A DNA stretch of 64,000 bases. It comes from Fagopyrum homotropicum (Eukaryota; Streptophyta; Magnoliopsida; Caryophyllales; Polygonaceae). The notes beneath the pieces are model-generated. The model was not told where the DNA came from, did no database searches, and was given only the letters and a program-made list of their open reading frames with translations. The translations under genes were made by a program, and so were the position numbers. Below are positions 22,553-33,832 of the stretch, in pieces. The stretch's first letter is position 1; each line of letters begins with the position of its first letter. The stretch covers positions 6,912,001-6,976,000 of the forward strand of contig BSWB01000008.1 of NCBI GenBank assembly GCA_033239125.1, given 5' to 3'.

Positions 22553-25500
22553 CTTAGCGCATGTTTTATCGGTGCTAGCATGTCCTCCACAAGGAAGTGA
22601 ATGGCAATGCCGTATAACGCTATTAACTTCATCTTCCGGAATGCATCTTCGAAGCATCCCATCCGGCCCGCGCTTGAATAGCAGCGGCTCGTCCCAGTAG
22701 TAATGGCGTACTTCTTTGAAGAATCTCTTCTTTTGAGAGTACGTCAATCCGGGCGGTATTTCCTGGCAAACAAGATAATTCACAATATCAGCATACCAAG
22801 GTCCTTTATCATCAGAAAGTCGGTGGATGGAATGTTCCACCAACTGAGGATGAATGTCAGAGAAGGGAGTAAGAATTTTATTATTCTCAGTAGTCTCAGT
22901 TGACATCATCTCGCCGTCGACCTCGGTCGAGGCGCAGAGGCGTTGACCGAGATGTTCTTCAGTCGCCTCGCTCAGTCCAGAAAGTGCCTCGGTTGAGGTA
23001 CTGCAACTGGAACCGAAACTGGAGATCTCCGTCTCCTGGATTAGCTTCTCAGTTTTAGCTCCTGGATCTTCTTCCAGTGCTTTTAAGCTCCGTATATCTG
23101 CATCACAAGAAGCATCTATACCTTCCTCCATTAAACTGAAGCTAATGACTCTTTCGAGTGAATCGTTAATAAGGATAGAGCTCACCAATTCTCTTGCTTC
23201 TTCTTCATCGTAGATGTTGAAGATATCATCGCTTAGCTGCTCCCCTTTCATGGCTGCAAGTAATGCGAACTCCACCTCATCGCCGCCAATGTTGAATTTC
23301 AACTTGGCGTTCTTGCAATCCACGTTGCAACCCGAAGTTGCTAGAAATGGCCTCCCGAGAATAATAGGAAAGGATAATCTGCGGGAATTTCAAGTACAAC
23401 AAAATCTATAGGTAAGTAGAAGTTACCTAACTTGACCGGAACATCCTCCAAGATGCCCACGAGATGGGTGATGGAGCGATCCGCCATATAAAGTCGAATC
23501 TTGACCGGCTTGGGCTCTCCAAGTCCCATCTTCACACATAGCTCCAGCGGGATGATGCTCACGTTGGCTCCTAGATCACAAAGGGCTTCACAAGTGACAT
23601 CCCCAACTTGAATGGGAATTCAAAATGAGTCGGGATCTCTCAATTTAGGTGGCATCTTCTCCTTCATGATTTGTATGAGCTCCGAGGATTTAGATGTCAT
23701 CCTAACTTCATCAAAATCTTCCAGTTTCCTCTTCCTTGATAGGATTTCCTTCAAGAACTTCCCATAGGCGGGCATTCCTAGAATAGCATCAAGGAAAGGA
23801 ATGTTAATGTGTAGTTTATTCATCAAGTCAAGGAACTTACCAAAGTGCTTGTCTAGATGTGCTCTGGCCCTTGACTGGGGGAATGGAACTGGTGGTTGTA
23901 TGCAGGAGATGGAACATAAACTTCAGTTTTCCCCTCCACTTTCTGTGGCTCCACCTCGGTTGGCATCTCGGTCGAAGTGTTCTTTGACTGCATCTGGACC
24001 GAGGTGGTCTTCGTCGGTACTGGCACCGACCGAGGCACTGGATCTGCAGTTTTCAGTCCACTCCTCGTAGTTATGGCCATGATCTGGCCCTTAGGGTTGC
24101 TTTCCGTCCTTGCTGGAAGTTTCCTGGATCTCTTGGCGTTTCATTCGCCCTATTTGCAAGTTGTTGTTCAAAGGCTTTTTGGGCCTTCGAAAATGACATA
24201 GAAGTCTCCATAGCATTGAGCTTGATCAAGATAGCCTCCAGAACCGTGTCTTTCTTTTCCGGCTGAGACGAACTTGATCCTTGCCCCTGGCTCTTTAATG
24301 GAGTAGAAGAAGAAGAAGGGGAAGAGAGGAAAGGGTTAGAGGAATCGTTAGAGTTGAAGTTTGAATAATTGTTACCAGAATTTTGGTTGTTCGCCCTCCA
24401 GTTGTTGCTATTGGATCCTCTATTGTTGTTGTTGTAGTTGTTGTTCCTGGAACCGTTGTTGTTACGGTATCCATTGTTGTTGTTCCTTTGTCCTTGATCT
24501 TCCTTCTTGGTTTGAGCAACCAAGAGTTCCTTCAATTGCTTCACGTCATTCTTCAAAGACGTGAGTTGATTGTTGTTGGGCTGAGTTTCTTGGAAGTTAA
24601 CTCTTTTAACTTCACCTTCAGCTCCTTGGTGGGTGTACTTCTCCATATGCAAAGCTTGCTTTTCGATAAAGTCCCAAGCTTCGTCAATCTCCATGTCCAT
24701 AAAGGTACCGGCGGAGAGTAGTTGGAGGTTGAACTGGGTGCTTCCGCCTAGTCCCTTGAAGTATATCTCCAATAATTCTAACTTTGGAATCCCATGATGT
24801 GGGCAATCCAAAAGAATGTCCTTGAACCGCTCCCATGACTTGGACAAGCTCTCCTTGTCCTTCATAATGAAAGCATTGATCTTCCCTCTCATTTCAGCGG
24901 TCTTAGAGGGGGGAAAGAATTTGGTCAAAAACTCCGTTGTCATCTCCTCCCATGTGCTAATTTTTCCTGGAGGAAGAGATTGATATCAAGTAAGAGCTCT
25001 ATCTTTTAAAGAAAAGTAAAAAGGTCTTAGCTTGTAGTTGTTGTTCTCAATTCTTGAGGGTCTCAAGGTCTCCATCAAGATCTCATAGTTTTGAAGATGT
25101 TGATGCGGTGATTCCTTTTCTAGTCCTCCGAATTGGCATTGGCGAATCATGGATAGAACTTGCGGTTGAAGTTCATAGTCATGGTCCGCTGGATCTCCTA
25201 GGTTAACTTTTGGACGCCTCAGTTGTTGATTGGGGTCCATCCTTTGACCTAGGGTTTGTGGGATTCCTGCAAGAAGAACGTCTCGGACTGGCATCCGAGG
25301 TGGAAGTACCTCGGCCGGGGCATCTGGTACTGGACCTGCCTCGGTCGAGGGTCAGCGACTAGGACCTGGATCGGTCGAGGTAGAAACTGGTCTCGTAAAG
25401 CTGCCATGTCAGCTTTGATCGCTTCAGTCCTGGTGCGAGTTTCTTCTCTTTCCTGCCTCAATTCTTCCCTGCTGAGGCGTAGCAACTCTAGCACCTCCTT

Positions 25501-25626
25501 CGACTCGGCCTCAAGATCGCGGTTGTCTTGGTGGGCCATCTTCGCTTCTCTCAAGCGTCGTTTGTTTGTCTTTTCTGGTTCGGGATCGTAAGGAACGATT
25601 TCCTTCCCAATGTGGGTTCTTCGCAT
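22553..25626 (-). pseudogene. Gag-protease-IN start of A-1
   Basis: Begins at the M-R-R-T-H start (25626) and runs through the Gag core, Asn-rich tract, protease and the start of integrase, ending at the A-2 insertion within the zinc-binding region (G-G-H-A-S). The important feature is the continuous frame near 22770-22900, where the post-protease linker runs directly into the pre-integrase segment (G-P-W-Y-A-D, then Y-L-V-C-Q-E). About 1.6 kb encoding RT and RNase H in B-1 is missing without loss of frame. Later damage includes a frameshift near 25290, TGG to TGA near 24986, and further frameshifts near 24075, 23840, 23565 and 23340. Confidence 0.85.
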
Positions 25627-25729
25627 AAACCTAAGAAAGAACCTGCAAAAGTCACTCAAGTAGAGTGGTTAGTAGACACGGGGGCAAGTGCCCCAAGAGC
25701 AAACCGTAACCGGCTCGGTCTAGACCAAG

Positions 25730-25747
25730 TCCCCGGCAACGGCGCCA
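25730..25747 (-). other. Primer-binding site, tRNA-Asp, A-1
   Basis: Sense TGGCGCCGTTGCCGGGGA, identical to A-2 and C-1. Confidence 0.9.
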
Positions 25748-25753
25748 AAAACT

Positions 25754-27528
25754 TTTTCGCTCCAAACGGTGTGTCCATGCTTTAAATTTATAACCCTAGA
25801 CATAAGCTTAAAACAAGGATGCAAACCCGCAGTGTACGGGTCAATCGTAGTAAAAAGCAAGGAATTCCAAGGGTCGATCACAGGGACTTAGTGAAACAAA
25901 GTCCAATTACGGTATGCTTATGTAAGTACTAACCACAAAAGGTGATCAAAACAATCAAAGATGATATAGAAGTCAATAAAGGAAACATGCAATTCTAGGG
26001 ATTAAAGCATCTGGTTGTGGTTCCAACTCAAGATCTAAAGATAAGCGGACAAAGCTGAGGTTTTTGCATAGGGAAAGTGTTTCTAAAGTAGAATAGATCA
26101 CCGGGTAAGTCTCACTACTCACTAATCCAAAACCGTAACTCCTATTACCAGGTAAGTCTCAAGGAATTAAGATAAAGAACTATAACCTCAAACTAACACA
26201 CCATCTAAGGGAATAGAATCAACCTTTACCGGGTAAGTCTCAGGCTAACTCACAAAGAAGGGATGAAAGCACACTCAAACCCCAATAAAGGATAAACCTT
26301 TATTACCTACACTTATGATCGTTGGTAAACAAACTAAGGAATTACCGGGTAAGTCTCATCCTAGGCTTGCATTGAACCAGGAAAGGTGTAATAAGAATAG
26401 GATTTAGCAAACTCTAACACTTAACTCTTAGTTTAGGATCAGATAAGTCACCTCGGTCAGAAGAATTCCACCCCGGCCGAGATGTTCATCGACTGAGCGA
26501 GATGCTTAGGGTTAAGGTTAAAGACTCGAGCTTTCAGGGTCCTACTGGAATCTAAGATTATTCTATCATTGTTTTTCCCACAACCTTCAGCCAATCACCC
26601 TAGAATCACACAAGAAATTTAGCCACTCATCATCATGAAAGCAATAATCAAATATATGGGAAGAAGGTGAATATTTGAACAAGAAGAATTTAATGAAAAG
26701 ACTTCAATAACTGAATCAAATATTACAACAAAAGCGTTCCTTGGATAGAAATCCAACAAGGCAAGACAACAAGGAAGGGAATCTAAGATGATCTTACAAA
26801 ACCCTTCAAAAGCTATAAAAGCTATAATCTTCCTTCTTCAACCTTCAAAAAGGTTCTTCAATTCTCCCAACTGGAATATGGCTGCTGCGGTGCAAGCGGG
26901 GTTGATAGCGGTGTATGTAGGATTTTCAGTCGTAAGCGGGATGTTGGATTTGTGGAAATCCAACCCTTTTTATAGGAAAATAACCCTCCAAAGATAATAT
27001 ATCTTAGAAAGATCTTTTCCCATAAATATAGGTAAAATATAGGATCTGAATTATCTTCTTCCTTCCAGGAGCCAAGCCCAAAAATATAAGATCCTCTTTC
27101 CAAAGATAAAATATCTCAGCCAAGAATAAAATATTCTCGCCGCGTCCCAGGTGTTCGCCTCGGTCGAGTCGACTTCTCTGGATCACCTCGGTCGAGGTGA
27201 ATCTGTGGTCAACCGAGGTGAGTCACAACTGAATGTGAAATCTCTCAAATCTGGTCCAAAGTGAATCTCTAATCCATGGCTATGCTTCCTAGATGGTTTC
27301 TTATGTTCCTGAATGTAGCTCCAATGACTCCATAACTCCTTTTGCTCCTTTTTGATGCAAAACGTGCCATTTTACCTATGATTACAACAAAACTAGGTGT
27401 AGACCTCGATTCCCGCAAAGGTAGATGAAATGGTAATATAATCACATATTATACATACAAACATGCAGATTATGAAAGATAAAACGTCCAAACAAACCCC
27501 AAAATATAGACTATAATTCATGCTATCA
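25754..27528 (-). repeat. 5' LTR of A-1
   Basis: 1775 bp, paired with 4652-6425. The terminal dinucleotide at 25754 has mutated from TG to TT. The TATA box is at 26967-26974, the U3 dyad cluster at about 27147-27230 and the leader array at 26100-26357 (second copy ACCAGG). Confidence 0.93.
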
Positions 27529-28697
27529 AGGCCATTAGACATGCCCTTGACAAGTGCGTGACAAGCCCATGGTAACCCTTATAACAAGGTCAGCCGGGCC
27601 TCTTCCTTACCTCTCCTTGCTTTAGCTCTTGGACCGCCTTCCTTGCGCAAATCATTGTTTGGACCAACAAGAAAATCCTTCAAGCCTACTTCCGACGTGG
27701 ACCTATACCGCAACACACGGCCTTCCTTTCTTCATCTGAAAGATGCATTTACCCTACCGAACCTTGATCACCATTATGATCAGCGCCTCCGCCGGGATCC
27801 TTTCCTTCGGCGTGTAGTATCTTCCCCAATCCTCGTGATTTCCTTCTATCTACATGTGAGCAGCAATCGTTCCTCTCTCCTTTCCCTCCCAGTCTTCTCG
27901 TTTGTCTACGTCCAACAACTGACACATGTACGCCTGCATCTACAAGTGAGTCTGAGCGTTGGTGTATTCCGCCTCCAAACCAGTAGTAGTGACAGAGTTG
28001 CACCGATCTAGTTTGCTTCCTCCCGGTGGAAAGAGGTCACAGTAGCGAGCTAGTAGGGGATCGTGATTGCCGTCGGGTATACAAGCAGGGTTGTCTTCAC
28101 TCAAACTTCTCCTTCGCATGGATCCCCGCCCAGAGAATCAGTCCAACGCCACTCACCATTGTCAACGTTGTGATGTGAAACTCGCCACCCATAGGTATTG
28201 TCGTACATCGTTGAAGTTCAGTGTTTCCCCTCCGCTGCAGCCTCGTCCTAGTCGTCTACAACCGGTGAGTAAGCCCTCATTGGCCTTTACTTGTCATGAA
28301 TGTAAAAGGAAGAAGTAAAATACGTGTAGTGGACTTCTGCATGAATCGAAGGGTGGATCGCATGCTCATGTGAGACTTGACCAAGTAACTTTGCTATGGG
28401 GAATTGAACATGTGTCGTATGGTAACTTTGCATTCTGGGACACTAGGGGCGAGGGTCGAACCTATGACCATTTACAACTTTTGAATTTTATTTCCAGAAT
28501 CAGTGTTAAACATTCAACTTAGAGATGCTTTTTTGATGTCTTTGAAGTATATATTTCACTGTTCAATTTTTGATATTTTGTAGATGGCTATACATAGTTT
28601 GTTGGGTTTGATCCAACAGTCGGATTTAAGTTATACGGTCTTGGATTAGGGCAGTAGACAGTTTTATAACAATGGATATTTGGCTAAGTATGGGAGA
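27529..28697 (+). mobile_element. Chromovirus-like LTR and leader remnant, right part
   Basis: Continuation of the sequence split by A-1 (duplication AGGCC). From about 27971 it is homologous to 1096-1870, and the homology continues past the position of the primer site at 1784 to the B-2 boundary at 28697. It therefore looks like an LTR followed by the start of an element interior, not a simple 3' LTR. The 122-codon plus-strand frame at 27643-28011 lies in LTR sequence and has no recognisable protein features, so I do not call it a gene. Confidence 0.5.
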
Positions 28698-30434
28698 TGT
28701 TCGCCACTTAGCGTGCGTGCAAATAAGCTTTAAATTTATAAAACTAGAATCAAGCAAGCGAACCCGCAATGTACGGATCGACGTAGTTAAGCAAGAATTC
28801 CAGAGTATCGAACACGGGGATTTGGGGGGAACAAATTCAATTGCAGATTATCAAGCAAGTAAATGTAAGAGCTTTGCAAATTATTGGGAAAACAACAATC
28901 CTAAAGATCCAAGTATCCAGCTGTGGCTATCGATTCAAGATATACTAATGATATAAGGACAGAGTTAAGATGTGCAAAAGGTATGCTAATGTAAGGTAAT
29001 CGTACGGTGAAGTTCCAAAAACCTTATATGACTCACCTACAAGACACTCTCTATAAAGGTTGTTGAGGCTTCAATATAGAAAGGTTCTAAAGGTAAGAAT
29101 TAAAGTCAAATACCCAAACTTGTAATCCAAGGATCAAGACTAACTAAATCAATTAAGGTTGTGACACTCACAATCGAGGTAGAGGTTGTTGAGGCTTCAC
29201 TACCACCTAGAAAAGGCAAGCCTAAACTAAGTTAAAGCAAATCTTTAACTTTGGATTAAAGTAAAAGCAAGTTCGTAAACTTAAGGGAAATCACGGTTAG
29301 TTCTTGAGGTTCCACGGCCGTGGACTCAAGAACAGGCTGTAATTTAGGGTTCGTCGGCGATTCTTTCTAACTCTCAAGGTTCAATTTGTTTATGATCGAT
29401 CTATCATCATCTAAGCCACAACTATCAACCCTTCACCTTAGAATTGTTAAGGGTTTTTAGCCAACAATAGTCATATTGATATCAAATTCAAAGATTAAAA
29501 GATTGAAATATGAAAACTTCCGAAAACTTTCAATAAACTTCAAACCAATCTCAAAGTCACAATCAAGAACAAATATCGTCACTAGATTCGGAATAGAACA
29601 AACAAACACAATCTTAGATAAGAAGGAAGAACGGGATGTCAATCCGTCTTCTAAATCAAACCTAAGCAAGAAGCGAAATCTCCTTGCGAACAATCTTCCG
29701 AATTTTCGATCTTCCGTCAATCCGGAAATCCCAATGACAAAGCGCAAAAATCTCCTAAACACAATCTCCGCCAAATGCGAGATTAGGGCAAATCCAAGCG
29801 TAAACGTAGGATGCGTCTATGCGGAAGCGAAGGTCAAAAGTGCGTCTAAGCAGAGGTGACGGAATCTCTCTTCGTCCGTCCTTTTATAGTGTAAGATAAA
29901 CTTTCGGCCCGGCCCAATCTTTTAAAAGATCGTGGCTTAAAGTGTGGCGAAAAAGATCGCCAAGATCACGGTCGTGGAAGGGTTCCACGGCCGTAATTTA
30001 GAGTGTGGAAATCAACACGGTTTGAACCATCTTCTCCACGGCCGTAGAAGTTACTGGAATGAACCACGCTTCCCTAGCCATGGTTCCACGGCCGTGGAAC
30101 TGAACGTGGAAAGTGGTACGGCCGTATTTTAGAGCGTGGTTTAGGGCAAGAACGTGATTCTTCCCTAGCCTCGTGCATTCCCCAAGTTGAACTCCTTTTT
30201 GCTCCTAAGAATGCCCTCAATCCATGGACATGTCAAACAACTTCATCCTTGCTCAATTCCGTTCGGAAATAGCTCTCAATCACCTATAATCAACATAAAG
30301 CTTGTGTAGATCTCTATATCGACATTATAGATAAACTAGCTCACAAATGCATCAATGCTCAATCAATGACTATCAATATGAATCAAATACACTTAGAAAA
30401 CGTGCCTAAAATATCACAATATTTCATGCTAACA
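28698..30434 (-). repeat. 3' LTR of B-2
   Basis: 1737 bp, starts TGTTCGCC and ends GCTAACA on the plus strand, homologous to the B-1 LTRs in reverse orientation. The sense TATA box is at 29881-29888. U3 dyads of the CCACGGCCGTGG type are at about 29960-30130, and a U5 dyad at about 29290-29345. In place of the ACCGGGTAAGTCTC array, family B has two copies of GGTTGTTGAGGCTTC (29058-29072 and 29184-29198). Confidence 0.9.
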
Positions 30435-30473
30435 AATAACCCCATACTTGCCACTTGCTTGTCCCTAAGCAAG
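30435..30473 (-). promoter_or_regulatory. Polypurine tract and GGGA-loop hairpin, B-2
   Basis: Sense AAGTATGGGGTTATT abuts the LTR. The hairpin at 30454-30473 has seven pairs plus an A-C mismatch closing the GGGA loop. Confidence 0.8.
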
Positions 30474-31796
30474 GTCTTTCAAAAGCCTTAAAACAAGAGT
30501 TAGGATGAAATATGTGTACCTTCTCAAAGCAATACTTCTTTTGGATGAATGTGCCTTCTAAACAATAGATCATTCTCAAATCTTGCTTCATTCGTTTATA
30601 AGACTTTCATACACTTAATCAAAGAGTAAAGAGTAAAGAAAACTCATAAATCAATCAAACTTCCATACAAGCATCATAACCTTCAAACATTATCAAAATC
30701 AATCATAAAAAACTTCAATTTAGATCACCAAGCCATATAACATTCTTTTGATCTTAAGGACTTCCAAAGAAAAAGGTCTAGAATGTGGAAAGGGAAGGAA
30801 ACTTTAAGGAATGTGGTGCATGAATCCGGGAAAGTGGACAACTACTCTTTCTTCTTCTCTTGCGGTTTCCGCACACCTTCAACTTAGAGCTTCGCTCTCT
30901 TCCTTTCATTTTTCGACTTTACTTTTGGAGTTATGGATAGAGGTGCACAAAAACCGAAGCCTAGGAGATTGGCGTTTCTCAATTTTTATGAGATGCCTCA
31001 AACCCTTAGCGCACATACCATAATCCGCTAGGAATATCGCTCAATCCGACTTTGGCAAGACACAAACACCCGGCTATGTGAATTGTGCCGAGTTACTCAT
31101 CGTCATGATTGACTTCCCCAAACCTACAATTTCTTTATATTCTTTTGATTGCAAATAATTGCTCTCATGGCCCTCCCACATCAAACATGCCTTTTTCATT
31201 CACTTCTCCAAATTCCCGGATAGGTAAAGGAGGTCAATATTTCAATGAGGAGCTAAATGATCAAAGAAAGAAGAAAGAAAGATCGAATTGCCTTAAGCAT
31301 CTCAACAAGAAGCATAAGAACTTATAGTGTGATTTCAACTTCAATTCCTCAATATAATTTAAGTAACATTCATCACATTATGAAACTTGCAAAAAAGGCA
31401 TAATCAACTCATTCAATTCCTTTTCAATTCACTATTCGTTTAAGCATGCAATTATCATCAAACTCAATTCACAAGTAGCGATTATCATAGAAATCATCTC
31501 AATTCCTTAGAAGCACAAAATTTTTCAAAATTTTTCAATTTTTATGGGTTTTTCAAACTCTTTTTCATGCAATGCAATAATGAAACGTGCAACAATATAA
31601 TGAACATGCAAGATAGTCTCGAATAGAAGCAAACATAGTGAGTAAGAGTTATTACAAACTTTTAGTCACACCCCACCCCATACTTGGAACAAACATTGTC
31701 CCTAATGTTCAAATAAAAGGAAGAAAAGAAGAAAAGAAAAAGAAACTCACAAAATGGCGGTGAAGAGGCTAAAGCTATCGGTCATGCAAATCATCA
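30435..31796 (-). other. 3' noncoding region of B-2
   Basis: No gene seen. The conserved block is at about 30930-31130, an A/T-rich conserved run at 31500-31550, and the second hairpin plus tract at 31675-31709 (stem AACATT/AATGTT). Confidence 0.78.
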
Positions 31797-32659
31797 TCAC
31801 TGCGGCGCTGGTGGAGGCGGGAATGGAGAGAAGCTGGGGTCGTAGTGCCGCCCGAACTGCTGGCGGTAGACGTCTCTCATCATATGATCGAGATCATCCA
31901 TGCGTCCGTCTCTAGCATCGGCTCGGATCTCCAATGCTCCTACTCTCTCCGAAAGGCCAGTAGCCCAATCCGGCATCTGCTCATACCATCCCGGAGCATG
32001 ACTGTACCACTATGGAGCGTCAGATGGTGCTGGTGCTGGTGCTGGTGCAGATGGTGTCTGTGTAGCCCATGGAGGTGGAGCTCCATACCATGCAGGAGGT
32101 GTCTCTGCCCAAGTGGGTCTCTCACTCACGCTGGCGCGGCGAGAAGACAAGCCTGAAGCTCTGGCGGGACGTGGAGAACGTCTAGGCACATCGGGGGCCG
32201 CATCCGGCTGATCCGAAAACGTGCCAAACTCCTGCTCTGCTCCTCCTCCACCCTCATACTGATCCCTCATCTCCTCCTCCTCAACTACGGGCGGTGGTGG
32301 GACATACGGAGGAGCTGCAATCTTGTTCGCATGCATAGCAGCGAATGTCTCCTTCCAATTATTACGTCCAGCCATAATGGAGTACTCCTGTAGCCACTCA
32401 ATACCCCTACCCGTCCTGCTCTCCCAAGGCATGGCCGCATAAGACGGACCTCTATGTGTGGGGAAGATGAGACCTCTAGTCATGAAGGCATGAAGTCCTA
32501 AGGGTACGGCTGGTATGCGGGTACATGCAGAAAAATCAACTCCCAAACTCGTAGCAAGGTGGGTAACTATCCCACCGTATCCAATGTTGCCCTTCCTCTT
32601 GTTCTTAAGCTTGCTCATAGTAGCAGCTAAGAGGGTGGCACAGTCAGCTCGGCGCCCAT
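31797..32659 (-). pseudogene. Second ORF of B-2, 3' part
   Basis: Continues from 45884-46600 across the B-1 insertion; the duplicated CCCAT overlaps the junction, and the frame is intact through it. It encodes the G-N-I-G-Y-G-G-I-V-T-H segment, the P-W-E motif, a Gly/Glu-rich linker, an Arg/Ser-rich stretch and a Trp/Pro-rich tail. A TAG at 32010-32012 truncates the protein about 71 codons early; the frame beyond it stays open to the family stop at 31797. Confidence 0.82.
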
Positions 32660-32959
32660 TGTTAGCATAAAATATTGTGATATTTTAGGCACGTTTTCTA
32701 AACGTATTTGATTCAGATTGATAGTCTTTGATTGAACTTTATGCATATGTGAGCTAGTATTACCTATATTGTCGATATGGATGTCTACACTAGTTCTATG
32801 TTGATTATAGGTGATTTGGAGCTATTTCCGAACGGAAATGAGCAAAGGAGAGTTGAGTTGATATGTCCATAGATTGAGGACATTCTTTGGAAGCAATTTG
32901 GAGTCTTAGCTTGAGGAATGCACGAGTTTAGGGAAGAATCACGTTCTTGCCCTAAATTA

Positions 32960-33130
32960 CGCCCTAAAATACGGCCGTACCACAAATTACGTTCAGAATT
33001 ACGGCCGTGGATTTGGAGTCAGAAATTCATGTTCATTCCAGGGGATTACACGGCCGTGGAACATATGTTACAAACCGTATTTGTTTCCACGCTCTAAATT
33101 ACGGTCGTGGAACACTTCCACGACCGTGAT
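32960..33130 (+). promoter_or_regulatory. U3 palindrome cluster upstream of TATA box
   Basis: Several CCACGGCCGTGG-like full sites and ACGGCCGT half-sites lie 80-250 bp upstream of the TATA box. It ends in a perfect inverted repeat (33101-33127) with 12-bp arms ACGGTCGTGGAA and a CAC spacer. The spacing suggests promoter elements; the binding factor is unknown. Confidence 0.65.
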
Positions 33131-33206
33131 CTTGGCGAATCTTTTCGCCACACTTTGAAGCCACGATCTTTTAAAGATTGGGCCGGGCCGACATTTTGCC
33201 CTACAC

Positions 33207-33214
33207 TATAAAAA
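33207..33214 (+). promoter_or_regulatory. TATA box, B-1 5' LTR
   Basis: TATAAAAA preceded by CTACAC. The matching box in the 3' LTR is at 44671-44678. All LTRs here have a TATAAAA box at a comparable place. Confidence 0.75.
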
Positions 33215-33773
33215 GACGGACGAAGCAAGATTCCGTCACCTTCGCTACCCCGTTTACCCTCATTCATCGCCGCTTAGATACGAGCACGTGTTGCTTAGCT
33301 TGCTTGGAAGCAATTGACATCTCTTTGAAGAGATCGAAGTTCGTGTTTGGAATTCCTCTAATCTCGCACTTTTGGTGGAGATTGCTGTTGAGATCTCCGG
33401 ATTTGCGGAAGATCGTAGTTCTTGGAAGATTTTGCAAGAAGATCTCTCTTCTTGATTAGGTTCGATTTGGAAAACGGATTGACATCCCGTTTTCTTTTCT
33501 TTCCTAGGATTACGATTGTTTGTTCTATTGTGAATCTTTTGACATTGCTTATTCTCTTTGTGACTTTGAGATTGAATTGAAGATTATTGAAAGTTCTTGA
33601 AAGTTTTCATCTTTTTATCTTTTAATTCTTGAATTGATATTAATATGACTGTTATTGGCTAAAAACCCTTAACAATTCTAAGGTGAAGGGTTGATAGTTG
33701 TGGCTTAGATGATGATAGATCGATCGCAAATAGATTAGACCCTGAGAGTTAGAGAATTGTCACCGACAACCCT

Positions 33774-33832
33774 AAATTACGGGCTGTTCTTGAGTCCACG
33801 GCCGTGGAATCTCAAGAACTAACCGTGATTTC
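33774..33832. repeat. Tripartite dyad in U5 of B-1
   Basis: Half-site AAATTACGG, a spacer containing GTTCTTGAG, palindrome TCCACGGCCGTGGAA (33795-33809), a spacer containing CTCAAGAAC, and half-site ACCGTGATTT. Both the spacers and the sites are inverted copies of each other. Confidence 0.85.

Larger units (their letters stand above)
4652..27528 (-). mobile_element. A-1: Athila-type LTR element, RT-less, outer copy
   Basis: Both LTRs share the ends TGTTCGCTCC and TGCTATCA (plus-strand reading). The element is flanked by the 5-bp duplication AGGCC (4647-4651 and 27529-27533). Minus-strand order is 5' LTR (25754-27528), tRNA-Asp primer site, Gag-PR, integrase, second ORF, long 3' noncoding region, polypurine tract, 3' LTR (4652-6425). 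A-2 sits inside it at 11115-22552; without A-2 the length is about 11.4 kb. Reverse transcriptase and RNase H are absent, by a deletion it shares with A-2. Coding regions carry several stops and frameshifts, so this copy is dead by itself. Confidence 0.93.

Noticed and set aside
27643..28011. 122-codon plus-strand frame between A-1 and B-2
   Set aside because: It lies in a chromovirus LTR remnant and shows no protein domain; composition and length fit chance.
29476..29859. 127-codon plus-strand frame rich in Lys and Asn
   Set aside because: It lies in the LTR of B-2, antisense to its transcript; the LTR identity explains it.
33178..33459. 93-codon frame identical in both B-1 LTRs (also 44642-44923)
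   Set aside because: It spans the TATA box and leader of the LTR. The duplication is only because LTRs are paired; no domain seen.
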